14,443 nucleotides of DNA. Source: Streptomycetaceae bacterium (lineage in GTDB: Bacteria > Actinomycetota > Actinomycetes > Nanopelagicales > Nanopelagicaceae). The translations under genes and the position numbers were made by a program. This document shows positions 1 through 8,280 of this stretch, piece after piece. Position 1 is the stretch's first letter. Each line of letters opens with the position of its first letter. The DNA is taken from NCBI GenBank assembly GCA_027486075.1, contig JAIXPU010000098.1:1-14443 (forward strand). Reading direction: 5' to 3'. Below the pieces are notes generated by a model. It worked only from the letters and a program-made list of their open reading frames with translations, searched no databases and was not told the origin of the DNA.

Positions 1-132
1 ACAGCGCTAGGAGCCCTCACTCTGATGATCCCAGCAGAGCTCACCTGGTTCACATATCTATATGCAGCTGTGGGCTTTGGGTTTGGAGTGGCTTATGTGG
101 TGGGGATGATGCGGGGATTACAAAAGAGGTAA
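1..132 (+). CDS. C-terminal end of a putative membrane protein (5' end outside window)
   Basis: An open frame runs from the first base to a TAA at 130-132 and gives 43 residues. They are mostly hydrophobic (runs such as ALGALTLMIPAEL and LYAAVGFGFGVAYVVGMM) and end in the basic tail RGLQKR. This looks like the last one or two transmembrane segments of an integral membrane protein with a basic, probably cytoplasmic, C-terminus. The family cannot be named from so short a piece. It is the only plus-strand gene on the left side, so the minus-strand island behind it converges on it. I saw no clear terminator hairpin just after its stop. Confidence 0.6.
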   Translation, partial: TALGALTLMIPAELTWFTYLYAAVGFGFGVAYVVGMMRGLQKR

Positions 133-243
133 CCACCTTCATGAAAACTGGTTTGGCGAAGTGATACCCCATTAAATGTGCATAGGAACTTGATTACTAC
201 TCTTCTCATTCTTCTTAACCATGACTGTTACAGCAGGAGACTT

Positions 244-475
244 TTACTTGGGCATACATCCCTCTTGCGTACCCTCAACAACAACCCTCACCGCATTCGG
301 ATCAAACGGATTCGTCGGCTCAAACTCAGGAACCGCAGACGAGTAAATCTCTCCACTCTCAAAAGCGTTTATGTGGTCTAATCAGCGCAGCCAGATGATC
401 TCTCTGGAAGCGCTCACCAACTAAGTCGTAGGTGTAGTCGACTCCATGGGGTGCCTCTTTATTTGCTTTGTTCAT
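244..475 (-). pseudogene. HIRAN-domain small protein, split by a one-base frameshift
   Basis: Two adjacent minus-strand frames together spell a HIRAN-like domain. The first starts at ATG 473-475 (GTG one codon earlier is also possible) and gives 38 residues, including DYTYDLVGERFQRDHLAAL, the usual opening of HIRAN domains (V-G-E, aromatic, then L..L). It stops at a TGA (359-361) directly after TTT. Skipping one T of the TTTT run (361-364) opens the next frame, which gives 38 more residues with PEFEPTNPFDPNAVRVV. That is the HIRAN signature P-x-N-P-x-D-x-N-A-V, followed by a degenerate counterpart (EGCMPK) of the usual VGYLPR, then TAA at 244-246. The fused product would be 76 aa, shorter than a typical HIRAN domain of about 100 aa. 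In proteins such as HLTF this domain binds DNA 3' ends; here that role is inferred. It lies downstream of the restriction island on the same strand. It is either a decayed gene, a sequencing indel, or a +1 recoding case, since UUU UGA resembles the prfB-type site. Confidence 0.6.
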
Positions 476-476
476 C

Positions 477-491
477 ACCTGAACTTCAGGT
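477..491 (-). promoter_or_regulatory. Inverted repeat covering the ribosome binding site of the HIRAN gene
   Basis: The 15-base sequence ACCTGAACTTCAGGT is a perfect inverted repeat of 7 bases on each side of one central base. On the minus strand it ends one base before the ATG at 473-475. As RNA it can form a 6-bp stem with a three-base loop that buries the AGG, the only Shine-Dalgarno-like element there. As DNA it could be a small operator. Both functions are inference; the repeat itself is plain in the sequence. Confidence 0.35.
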
Positions 492-633
492 CAGTGAATT
501 GATTAGCGAGCGAAGATGGGACGTTCTGATGAAATAGTCTGAGATTGAGGTGGCATACGAGTAACCCAGCGTAAAAGGATTGCTGAAGTAAGAAGTACGG
601 GAGAGTGGATTCATCGGAAATTACAGACCTTCA

Positions 634-930
634 TCACACGGGAAGTCCTCTTCCGGTTCCCAAACTGGACCAGATTTGAGAAATCACCACTAGCGTGTCC
701 GCGACCCTTGGGTAAACTTCATTTTCAATATTATCCGCTGTGACGATTTCTGGAAGCGACTGAATCATCTCATCGTACTTAAACATTGTCTTGGCGTCAG
801 TCAAAATTGAATTGTACGGGATTAACGCCGCCCCTTGAAGTTCCTGCTCTGGATCGCGTCTATGCAACTCACGCAATACAACATAAAAGTCATAAACAGC
901 GTTTACAAACTCGTGAGGATACTGCCTCAT
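634..930 (-). CDS. Hypothetical 98-aa protein translationally coupled to hsdR
   Basis: The start ATG (928-930) overlaps the hsdR stop TGA in an ATGA arrangement, so translation is very probably coupled to HsdR. The product is soluble-looking, with no membrane segment or signal peptide. It is acidic and mostly helical by composition (EFVNAVYDFYVVLRELHRR at the start, EMIQSLPEIVTADNIENEVYPRV in the middle), with a short G/P-rich end (LGTGRGLPV). I do not recognise the family, and no cysteine or histidine motif suggests a nuclease or zinc site. Its fixed place directly after hsdR suggests an accessory factor of the type I system, for example a modulator of restriction or an immunity protein. That role is inferred from position only. 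Confidence 0.75.
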   Translation of the reverse strand: MRQYPHEFVNAVYDFYVVLRELHRRDPEQELQGAALIPYNSILTDAKTMFKYDEMIQSLPEIVTADNIENEVYPRVADTLVVISQIWSSLGTGRGLPV

Positions 931-3900
931 ACAGTGGGAACTCTTGATCCATCAGGCAGTCGATGGGTTTTACCCTTAATGATTCCTTCTTTGGGTGGAT
1001 TAAAGTGGTTGTAGAGCGACATTGAAAGCGCCTTTGTCATCATTCGTTGGAAATCAGGCTGACTAAAAAATGCCGTGAATAGATCTTGATTTGCCTCATG
1101 GCGTTCGATTAATCCATCTGCTACTAGAGGCACGAAGTGCATCTCAAAATTATCATAATCGTTAGCTCGCGCTACCTCCATGAGGTCTGGATCGTTTGCG
1201 TAATGTTGCTGTTGTTGTTCAAACCAAATTCGGTCCGCATCCGTAAGATTCAAGCCAAATCGTTCATTTAAGTCAGCAATTAGTCGAGAGAGTAACTCCT
1301 TCTCATCTTTTTGCTTTCCGCCGCCGCCCTCACGTATAGCTGGATCCATAGGCTCCTCAGAACCAGCCACTAATGAAAGGTTCTGGTTCTGTGAAATTAT
1401 TTGCGTGCGTAGATGAGTCAATACAACCGAGTCATCGATGTCTACAGTTCCGCTGCCATTACCCAACAACAATCGACGGTCTAGCATTTTCGTGTAGTAA
1501 TACAGCTCTTCTAGCTCGGGGTCTTTAAAAGGAACTATTTGGGCTAGGAACGAATAAGCCTCCACATAATTCCGGCAAAGGCTCTTAAACTCGATTCTAG
1601 AATCATCATCAAGACGATTCCATCGTTCTACTGCTGTGTCTGTGTTCGCCTTAAGTGCAGAGCTTCCAGACGTCGTTGCCTGAAGAATGCCATCGACTGC
1701 TTTTCGCATCTCATCTTTATGAAGGATACCCGCAGACATTAACTTCTGTTGCAAGTGATACAAGATATTCGGATCCGTGGGCACAGAAGTGGTCTCCTCA
1801 TAGTACGGTTTAAAGGCCTCTCGAATCTCCTCTGCATCATTTACAAAATCGAGAACAAATGTGTCTTCTTTATCAGGATGAATGCGGTTCAGTCGTGACA
1901 GAGTCTGCACTGCTGAGATCCCAGTTAATTTCTTATCTACATACATGGTGTGAAGTAAAGGTTGATCAAATCCCGTTTGGTATTTCTCTGCCACCACCAG
2001 CACCTGATACGACTTCGCGAATTCTTCCGGAATAGCTGAACTCTTAATGCCATTCATTGAGTACTCGGAGTATTCAGCACCCTTAGCGTCTGGGTCATAG
2101 ACCGTACCTGAGAAGGCAACCAATGTACGAACATCCTTATAGTTCTTTTCCGCAATATAGGCGTCTATCGCCTGCTTGTATCTCACCGCGTGAACGCGTG
2201 AACGCGTGACAACCATTGCTTTAGCAGAACCATCAATCTTCTTAGCTGTATTAACTCTGAAGTGCTCAACAATGATTTCTGCCTTCTGGGCGAGGTTGGT
2301 CGGATGAAGTGACGCATAACGAGCGAGTGTTGAAGCAGTCTTCCCTTTTGGAACCTCCAGGTCTGCAGCCGCCAAATCATTTGCAAGTTTGTAATAAGTC
2401 TTGTAGGTCGTATAATTTTTTAGAACATCCAGGATGTACTGCTCCTCGATGGCCTGCCTCATTGAATACTGATGGAATGCAACATAGACGGGCTCTCCAG
2501 TTGCTGAAACTATCTTTTCTCCGAAGAGCTCTAAAGTTTTGGACTTGGGTGTTGCAGTAAAGGCAAAGAAGGTTATGTTCTCAGCTTTTCCTCGTGATGA
2601 AACTGACTTCTCCAATAGATCTTCAAAACTATCTTCAATAGACGTGTTCTTAGCATCGAACTCTTCCGCAGCCAAAAGAGAATCAGCATTGCTTTCGCCA
2701 CTTAAAACTAGCTTCAAATCTTTTGCAGTATCGCCCGATTGTCCCGAGTGCGCCTCATCTACAATAATTGCAAATCTTTTTCCAGCAAGTTCTGTTGCAG
2801 ACTTAGCTACCACCGGGAATGTCTGAATCGTAGTAATAATTATTCTTGTGGCTTTGGTTTCTAGTGCTTCACGAAGTTGCGCGTTTTTACTCCCCGCATC
2901 TTCTCGCACTGAAACAATTGTTCCCGGTTGGTGATCAAAAGATGCAACAGTGTCTCGCAATTGTTGATCGAGTACTCGTCGATCAGTAACTACAATCACT
3001 TTGTCATACAGAGGTTCGTTAGGACCAATTCCCTTTAACGAAAGAGGACCATCAGATTCAACTGACGCGGGGCTGTGTAAAACGGATAAACGATGCGCAA
3101 GCCAACTTATGGTGTTGGACTTTCCGCTTCCTGCAGAGTGTTGAGCGAGTCGATTTAGGCCTGGTCCAGAAGTTTGAGTTGCTTCCACCATAGCTTCGAC
3201 TGAATGCCATTGATGGAAACGAGGGAAAATGATCCTCTTCTCACCGGTTTTCTTACGAGTTGCTTCATCAACTTTATAGGAAACGTGTATGTACGAGCCG
3301 AGGATTCTTAGCCAATTATCCCGATTGAGTACCTCATGCCAAAAGTATCTTGTCTTCTCGCCTCCCAGATCTAGTGGATTTCCCATCCCGCCCGCCTTGC
3401 CAGCACCCTGAGCCCCTTGATTGAATGGTAAAAAAGTTGTGCTCGCACCTTTTAATTGGGTGGTCATAAAGACGTCGTTCTCATCCAATGCGAAGTTCAC
3501 TAGCGATCTGCTTCTGAAAATTAGGTCGCTCGGTTTACGATCGGTTCTATACTGCTTGATCGCATCCTTAACATTTTGTCCTGCAGTTTGAGCCTTCAGC
3601 TCAGCAGTGGCTACAGGAATTCCATTGAGAAAGAACACTAAATCAACACTGTCTTCAACATTAGTCTCAGACATCTTAATCTGACGCGTGACAGTTACTC
3701 GGTTCGCTTCGTACTTCAAACGATTCTCAGATGTTATGTCGTGTGCTGGGGCAAAATATGCTAATTGGAACTTTACTCCAAGGTCAACTATGCCCTTTCG
3801 TAGAACATCGATAGTTCCGCGATTATCGATTTCTTTGGCTAGACGATCAGCAAACTTTGTCCAGGCCACATCATCACTACTATGGAGAGATGCTAGTCTT

Positions 3901-4067
3901 TTCAACTCGTCACTCTGAGTAGAAATAATAAACAGTTTGAGTTCTTCTAAATCAAGTCCAATATCTCTCTTGTAATTTGCTTTATTGCCTTGATGCCAGT
4001 CATGATGAATAAGATGCTCAGTGATTATCTTTTCTAAAGTACTCTCGTAATGTGCAATCTCGGCCAT
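927..4067 (-). CDS. hsdR: Type I restriction enzyme R subunit (HsdR), ATP-dependent translocase and nuclease
   Basis: This 1046-aa subunit has the normal size and order for HsdR. The N-terminal PD-(D/E)xK nuclease is seen as VDLVF (D142) followed by AELKAQ (E156, K158). The SF2 helicase motor follows: Walker A AGSGKS at 312-317, DEAH at 437-440, FTATPK at 503-508, motif IV region VVTRSRVHAVRY near 619-630, motif V KYQTGFDQPLLHTMYVDK at about 695-712, and motif VI QTLSRLNRI at about 721-729. All catalytic residues I looked for are present, so the gene appears functional. With HsdM and HsdS it should bind unmethylated target sites, reel in DNA using ATP and cut at a distance. The C-terminal third (from about 800) is the helical part expected to contact the methylase core. 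The ATG start overlaps the hsdS stop by one base (TGATG), and its stop overlaps the next gene by four. Confidence 0.97.
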   Translation of the reverse strand: MAEIAHYESTLEKIITEHLIHHDWHQGNKANYKRDIGLDLEELKLFIISTQSDELKRLASLHSSDDVAWTKFADRLAKEIDNRGTIDVLRKGIVDLGVKFQLAYFAPAHDITSENRLKYEANRVTVTRQIKMSETNVEDSVDLVFFLNGIPVATAELKAQTAGQNVKDAIKQYRTDRKPSDLIFRSRSLVNFALDENDVFMTTQLKGASTTFLPFNQGAQGAGKAGGMGNPLDLGGEKTRYFWHEVLNRDNWLRILGSYIHVSYKVDEATRKKTGEKRIIFPRFHQWHSVEAMVEATQTSGPGLNRLAQHSAGSGKSNTISWLAHRLSVLHSPASVESDGPLSLKGIGPNEPLYDKVIVVTDRRVLDQQLRDTVASFDHQPGTIVSVREDAGSKNAQLREALETKATRIIITTIQTFPVVAKSATELAGKRFAIIVDEAHSGQSGDTAKDLKLVLSGESNADSLLAAEEFDAKNTSIEDSFEDLLEKSVSSRGKAENITFFAFTATPKSKTLELFGEKIVSATGEPVYVAFHQYSMRQAIEEQYILDVLKNYTTYKTYYKLANDLAAADLEVPKGKTASTLARYASLHPTNLAQKAEIIVEHFRVNTAKKIDGSAKAMVVTRSRVHAVRYKQAIDAYIAEKNYKDVRTLVAFSGTVYDPDAKGAEYSEYSMNGIKSSAIPEEFAKSYQVLVVAEKYQTGFDQPLLHTMYVDKKLTGISAVQTLSRLNRIHPDKEDTFVLDFVNDAEEIREAFKPYYEETTSVPTDPNILYHLQQKLMSAGILHKDEMRKAVDGILQATTSGSSALKANTDTAVERWNRLDDDSRIEFKSLCRNYVEAYSFLAQIVPFKDPELEELYYYTKMLDRRLLLGNGSGTVDIDDSVVLTHLRTQIISQNQNLSLVAGSEEPMDPAIREGGGGKQKDEKELLSRLIADLNERFGLNLTDADRIWFEQQQQHYANDPDLMEVARANDYDNFEMHFVPLVADGLIERHEANQDLFTAFFSQPDFQRMMTKALSMSLYNHFNPPKEGIIKGKTHRLPDGSRVPTV
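2187..2209 (+). repeat. Three tandem 8-bp units (CGCGTGAA) inside hsdR
   Basis: CGCGTGAA occurs almost exactly three times head to tail, the last unit ending in C instead of A. It encodes part of the helicase segment VTRSRVHAVRY of HsdR. Because 8 is not a multiple of 3, gain or loss of a unit would shift the frame of hsdR. Three units is few for real slippage, and the encoded residues sit in a conserved helicase stretch, so this may only reflect codon choice. Confidence 0.5.
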
Positions 4068-5314
4068 CAGCAGAAATCCCTTCCAGTTCTGATATCAAGG
4101 GCACCGGTTATGACGTTCGTTAGTAGTGAATTTTTGAACTCTTCCAATTTTGAGATACTTAGATTCAATATCTCAATCGTGGATCTACTTGAATTTGAAG
4201 TATCCGCTACCGCCTCAACCGACTTAATCTGAGCTTGCATAGATGGATAAACTACAGGAATATTTTTTAATGAGGTGGCATCGAGGTTTCGTTGAATATT
4301 GCCGACTCCTCGTGAAACCTGTTCGTATAGGAAAACCATTGGGCGGGACCTAAAAAGTATATTAGCAAATTCTGGCAAGAAATCACTAGACAACCTGTAA
4401 ATGTGATACGCAGGACTGATGATTCCTTGGTAGGCAGAAACACCAACAGATCCTCTCCATGCTTGCTGATTATTCATCACTAGATACCCAGGCTTTACAA
4501 CTTGATAATTGGACATATCCTCTGAAGGGTTGTGAACCCTATCTATTCCCCCTTGAGAAAATGGAATAACTCCTTCGTTCAAGTAGACTGAGAGTAAATC
4601 TCCATGGCCTCCAGATGCTCTACTTGCGCTGGATGCGATGTATCTAAATTTGATTCGCGTCCAATTGTCTGGAAGTTTGATAGCAAATGGATCTGCTAAT
4701 TCCGAAGAGTTTTTAATCGAACTCGGGGTGCGCAAAATCTTGGGACTGAAAATAAGTCGTTCTGTTTCCTCCACTCGGAATTCATTGATTTGAGATATCT
4801 GCGCTCTTTTTGCTGCAATGAGATTAGTCAATGTGGCGAGCTGATGATCTAAGTATCTTGAAATTCTTTGTTGTTCATCTAGAGGAGGTACTGGGAGTGG
4901 AACTTCAGCAAAGATTGATGGGTCAAAAGATGTTGATCGCTCTCTAATTCCTTTGGCTAGCGACTGAATGTAACCAATGTTTGCTAAATGTCTCAAATAA
5001 TATGCGTAAAAAGATAAATCTAGATCTTTCCGTGGCCTATAGATGTGTGTCACTGGTGAAATTTTTCCATTGGATTTAGAGACTCCAATTGCTCCTGCAA
5101 ACCCGTCCATTGAATGGATTACCAGATCTCCAATTAAAACACCTTGATAGCCATGGAATTGCACAGCTTCGGTGTATCCCGTTTCACGTCGCTCCGATCG
5201 AAGCATTACTTCTCCATCTCGGAATGCAGTAACTGTCCCATCAGATTCAAAACAAGGCCTATGCAACTGTTTGAACAAAAATTTTGCCCTAGTCTCCGGC
5301 CAGATTGTCTTCAC
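4067..5314 (-). CDS. hsdS: Type I restriction-modification specificity subunit (HsdS)
   Basis: The 415-aa product has the usual two-half design of HsdS. The first target recognition domain spans about 1-140. The central conserved spacer follows at about 140-190, with PLPVPPLDEQQRISRYLD and then a long helix (AAKRAQISQINEFRVEETERL). The second target recognition domain spans about 211-355 and opens with IKLPDNWTRIKF. The distal conserved helix, about 358-405, ends in KNSLLTNVITGALDI, the expected S-subunit terminus. The two recognition domains differ, so a bipartite, asymmetric target is expected; the bases cannot be predicted. The N-terminus lacks the usual LPxGW lead but has a plausible equivalent (MKTIWPETRAKFLFK). 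The start overlaps the hsdM stop (ATGA), and the stop overlaps the hsdR start by one base, so M, S and R are translationally coupled. Confidence 0.95.
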   Translation of the reverse strand: MKTIWPETRAKFLFKQLHRPCFESDGTVTAFRDGEVMLRSERRETGYTEAVQFHGYQGVLIGDLVIHSMDGFAGAIGVSKSNGKISPVTHIYRPRKDLDLSFYAYYLRHLANIGYIQSLAKGIRERSTSFDPSIFAEVPLPVPPLDEQQRISRYLDHQLATLTNLIAAKRAQISQINEFRVEETERLIFSPKILRTPSSIKNSSELADPFAIKLPDNWTRIKFRYIASSASRASGGHGDLLSVYLNEGVIPFSQGGIDRVHNPSEDMSNYQVVKPGYLVMNNQQAWRGSVGVSAYQGIISPAYHIYRLSSDFLPEFANILFRSRPMVFLYEQVSRGVGNIQRNLDATSLKNIPVVYPSMQAQIKSVEAVADTSNSSRSTIEILNLSISKLEEFKNSLLTNVITGALDIRTGRDFC

Positions 5315-7299
5315 AGCAAATCCCCCATTATTGACTGAATCTGGTGTTCCAAATCCTGAATTTCGTTGCGAATCTCTTCCACTGGTCGCGGTGGAACGTA
5401 TGTATAAAATTGTCTGTTAAATGGAATTTCATAACCAATTTTTGTCTTACTATGGTCAACCCAAGCATCCTTTGCGTGTGGGTGAACCTCATTTTCTAGG
5501 TGTACTTCTGCAAGTCTTTCGATAATGTCAACTTTTTCAGGCGTACTCAATTCAATAAAGCCTTGTGGAAGCGGGATATTTTCAGAGTCCCTCAGATCGG
5601 CATCCGGTTCAAATGCTTGCTTCTTTCCTTGGACGGGTTTTGCCTCGGGATCACTCGCACTAATCAGCTTCAAAACAGTCTTTAGCTCTTTAATACCAAT
5701 TCCAACTTCATCGAGAGCCTTTTTGGCGTCACTCTCCGAGTTAAACAACTTTGGAGCGATTTTTTCTAGCTTTCCGCGTATCACCGCTGGAGCAGATTTG
5801 AGCACTTCTTCATCAACTCTCCAAACTCTTCGGAGTGGTCGTTCGATCGTTAATCTTGCAAATCCAAATTCTTCGTTCTTCATGACTTTAACTCGCTTGT
5901 CGGATGATTGCGAAATTGCCTCCGAATACAAATTTGTTATCTCTTCTATCGCGTCAAAGGTTAACTCTTTTTTCTTATCTCCAAGAGCCTTGCGCATTTT
6001 GCTACCAAATTCGCGTGCATCTACGAGGCGCACAAGACCTTGAGATTTCTTTTCTTTACGATTGCTTAGAATCCAAATATACGTTCCAATCCCTGTGTTG
6101 TAGAATAATTGATCAGGCATTGCCACGATGCCCTCTAGCAAATCGTTTTCAATGATCCATTTTCGGATTTCAGATTCGCCTGAGCCCGCTTGGCCAGAGA
6201 ATAGTGGTGAACCCGAGAGAATGATCGCTATTCGCGAACCACCTTCGATTATGTCTTTCGTTTCGGGTTTGTCAGCAATTGGCTTCATCTTGCTGATCAT
6301 GTGCTGAATAAATAGAAAAGAGCCATCACTGACACGTGGTAACCCGGCACCATAACGACCGTCAAAACCTTTGGCCTTATGCTCTTTTTCAATCGGTTCT
6401 TGATACTTCTTCCAATCAACACCATAAGGTGGGTTTGAAATACAGTAATCAAACTGTTTACCTGCGTGGCCATCTTCATTGTTGAGGCTATTACCTAAAG
6501 TGATTCTTGTTGGGTCCTGGCCTTTGATCATCAGATCAGAACGAGCGATCGCCCAAGTTTCAGGATTTAGCTCTTGGCCAAAAACATTCAGTTTTATATT
6601 GGGATTAAGGTCATGCAGGTACTCCTCGGCAATTGAAAGCATTCCACCAGTTCCGCAAGCAGGGTCATAAATGCTACGGATTGGTTTTTGTCCTGCGAGC
6701 GCTTTTGAATCCTCGATAAAGAGGAGGTTCACCATGAGGCGGATTACCTCACGCGGGGTGTAGTGCTCACCGGCAGTCTCATTCGACATTTCCGAAAACT
6801 TGCGGAGAAGTTCTTCAAACACATACCCCATAGCCTCATTGGAGACTGTCTCTTCAGATAGATCTAAGTCCGCGAATTTTCCGATGATTTGATAAAGCAA
6901 GCCCTGCTCATCTAGTTTCTTGATTTTGTCAGGGAAGCCGTACTTATCGAGAACTTCTGATGCGCTTGGTGAGAAGGCACGTATGTAGGAGTTGAGGTTT
7001 GATGCCACTTTGTTCGGGTCTTGCAAAATCTTAGTCAGCGAGAGCGGGGACGTGTTATAAAAGTTTTGGCCAGATTCTTTATTGAGAATGGTTTCTAGGT
7101 CGTTGATCTTTCCTTCTAGCGATTTGGACTTTGTAATTACCTTGTCCTTAGTCTTCTCAAGTGCGCACTCGAGTCTCCGCAATACAACAAAAGGAAGAAT
7201 TGTTTGCCCATACTCGTGGGGCTTGAAGTCTCCCCTAAGGATGTCGGCAACCGACCAGATGAGGCTGACTTTGTCTTGGAATCCTTTTGGTGAGGTCAT
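5311..7299 (-). CDS. hsdM: Type I DNA methyltransferase subunit (HsdM)
   Basis: The product is an N6-adenine methylase subunit that protects host sites using S-adenosylmethionine and, with HsdS, forms the core of the restriction complex. Counted from the ATG, it is 662 aa: a helical N-terminal HsdM domain (about 6-140), the typical HYTPREVIRLM lead at about 179-189, the SAM-binding motif DPACGTGG at 212-219, and the catalytic NPPYG at 289-293. A long C-terminal region follows, with EIPFNRQFYTYVPPRP near 618-633 and a final coiled helix. A TTG two codons upstream (7305) is an alternative start. I prefer ATG 7297-7299 because an AGG lies eight bases before it, the normal spacing. The 67-bp gap from the preceding HNH gene is the largest inside the island operon, so an internal promoter is possible (a poor TTGATT, 17 bp, TTTATG match lies there). 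Confidence 0.95.
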   Translation of the reverse strand: MTSPKGFQDKVSLIWSVADILRGDFKPHEYGQTILPFVVLRRLECALEKTKDKVITKSKSLEGKINDLETILNKESGQNFYNTSPLSLTKILQDPNKVASNLNSYIRAFSPSASEVLDKYGFPDKIKKLDEQGLLYQIIGKFADLDLSEETVSNEAMGYVFEELLRKFSEMSNETAGEHYTPREVIRLMVNLLFIEDSKALAGQKPIRSIYDPACGTGGMLSIAEEYLHDLNPNIKLNVFGQELNPETWAIARSDLMIKGQDPTRITLGNSLNNEDGHAGKQFDYCISNPPYGVDWKKYQEPIEKEHKAKGFDGRYGAGLPRVSDGSFLFIQHMISKMKPIADKPETKDIIEGGSRIAIILSGSPLFSGQAGSGESEIRKWIIENDLLEGIVAMPDQLFYNTGIGTYIWILSNRKEKKSQGLVRLVDAREFGSKMRKALGDKKKELTFDAIEEITNLYSEAISQSSDKRVKVMKNEEFGFARLTIERPLRRVWRVDEEVLKSAPAVIRGKLEKIAPKLFNSESDAKKALDEVGIGIKELKTVLKLISASDPEAKPVQGKKQAFEPDADLRDSENIPLPQGFIELSTPEKVDIIERLAEVHLENEVHPHAKDAWVDHSKTKIGYEIPFNRQFYTYVPPRPVEEIRNEIQDLEHQIQSIMGDLL

Positions 7300-7366
7300 G
7301 GGCAAAACCTATCCCTTACGTATGACAATGTTGAGACATAAAGGTTTTTCCAGCCTACTAATCAAC

Positions 7367-8266
7367 CTAATGACCGCTAAATTCCTCAAATCTAACTTCT
7401 AACCGGGCTGGGTCTGGTTTATCCGCGGCCGCAGGTGGCACCCAAAGTTTGGTCTTGTCCATTTCTTTAATTCCATGCTCCAACATTGGCCCATCTGTTT
7501 CCCTCAGAATGTCCCGGCGGATATGGACTGTGTAGTCAGCATCGATTCCAACAATATTTATGTCATAGGCAGTGTGATGGATTTTGCAAAGGCTTAGACC
7601 ATTGGTCACAGAAGTTGAAGAAGTCTCATCGCTATCCGGCGTTATGTGTGCCGCATCTAAAAGTTGACCATGGCCAAGCCTGCAGATGGCACACCTTGTT
7701 TCGTAGGCACTGATGACGCGTGCGCGAAAAGCGGGTTGATGGAGTCGCTGCTTCATCAAGCGTTGGGCATAGCGTCTTTCAATCAAAGATTCAGACCGAG
7801 ATGCCGTGGCTAGGGAAAGATCAGGAGCTATAAGGCAATATCCCTGATCAGGAAAATCATTGATGATGAAGACTTTGTACGGGACGTAGCGGCCTGAATC
7901 TTGTTGAACAAACCAAATAAGAGGAAGTTGAAGCTCCATGGCTTTGCGCATCTTTGTGTTCTTGCCAGCGGTGCCACCAGATTGATAGTCATATCGCCAG
8001 AGCCCACCTGAGACTTCTTGGTCCTCGTACTTTCCTGACTTCGTAGTGTTGATAGAAAGGGTTGCTCTCAGCTCTTCACCGAGGCTCCAGGAGGCACCTG
8101 GATTCCAAATACCGCCTTGCGAATCGATGACCCTAATAGTTTGACCCGCGTACGAGAAGCTTCCAAGTTCAGCACGGGAGAGCATTCCATCGCCGTCGTT
8201 CGCTTTAGAGATGATCTTCTCGATCAAATCCTCACGAAGGGCCTGCTCATCCTCAAGAGTCCACAT
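7367..8266 (-). CDS. HNH endonuclease with an uncharacterised N-terminal half (possible modified-DNA restriction enzyme)
   Basis: The C-terminal third of this 299-aa protein is a clear HNH nuclease: CAIC at 192-195, LLDAAHI at 202-208, then NGLSLCKIHHTAYD at 222-235. CxxC and C227 with the nearby histidines would form the zinc knuckle, and H207 is the likely catalytic residue. The N-terminal part (about 30-150) has a conserved-looking fold without a motif I can name (FSYAGQTIRVIDSQGGIWNP, then WRYDYQSGG, then LPLIWFVQ). It may be a reader domain, as in the SRA-HNH or McrA-type enzymes that cut methylated or otherwise modified DNA. That part is inference. It starts 14 bases after the DUF262 gene, with only a weak ribosome binding site, so it is probably translated by coupling. 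It would complement the type I system downstream by attacking phages with modified DNA. Confidence 0.85.
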   Translation of the reverse strand: MWTLEDEQALREDLIEKIISKANDGDGMLSRAELGSFSYAGQTIRVIDSQGGIWNPGASWSLGEELRATLSINTTKSGKYEDQEVSGGLWRYDYQSGGTAGKNTKMRKAMELQLPLIWFVQQDSGRYVPYKVFIINDFPDQGYCLIAPDLSLATASRSESLIERRYAQRLMKQRLHQPAFRARVISAYETRCAICRLGHGQLLDAAHITPDSDETSSTSVTNGLSLCKIHHTAYDINIVGIDADYTVHIRRDILRETDGPMLEHGIKEMDKTKLWVPPAAADKPDPARLEVRFEEFSGH

Positions 8267-8280
8267 AATACAAAGCTTAC

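Noticed and set aside
178..381. Plus-strand 67-codon reading frame rich in Arg, Leu and Asn
   Set aside because: Composition is unlike a real protein, it has no ribosome binding site, and the opposite strand carries the HIRAN halves.
7300..7366. Possible promoter before hsdM (TTGATT, 17 bp, TTTATG)
   Set aside because: Only four and three of six bases match the consensus; too weak to annotate.
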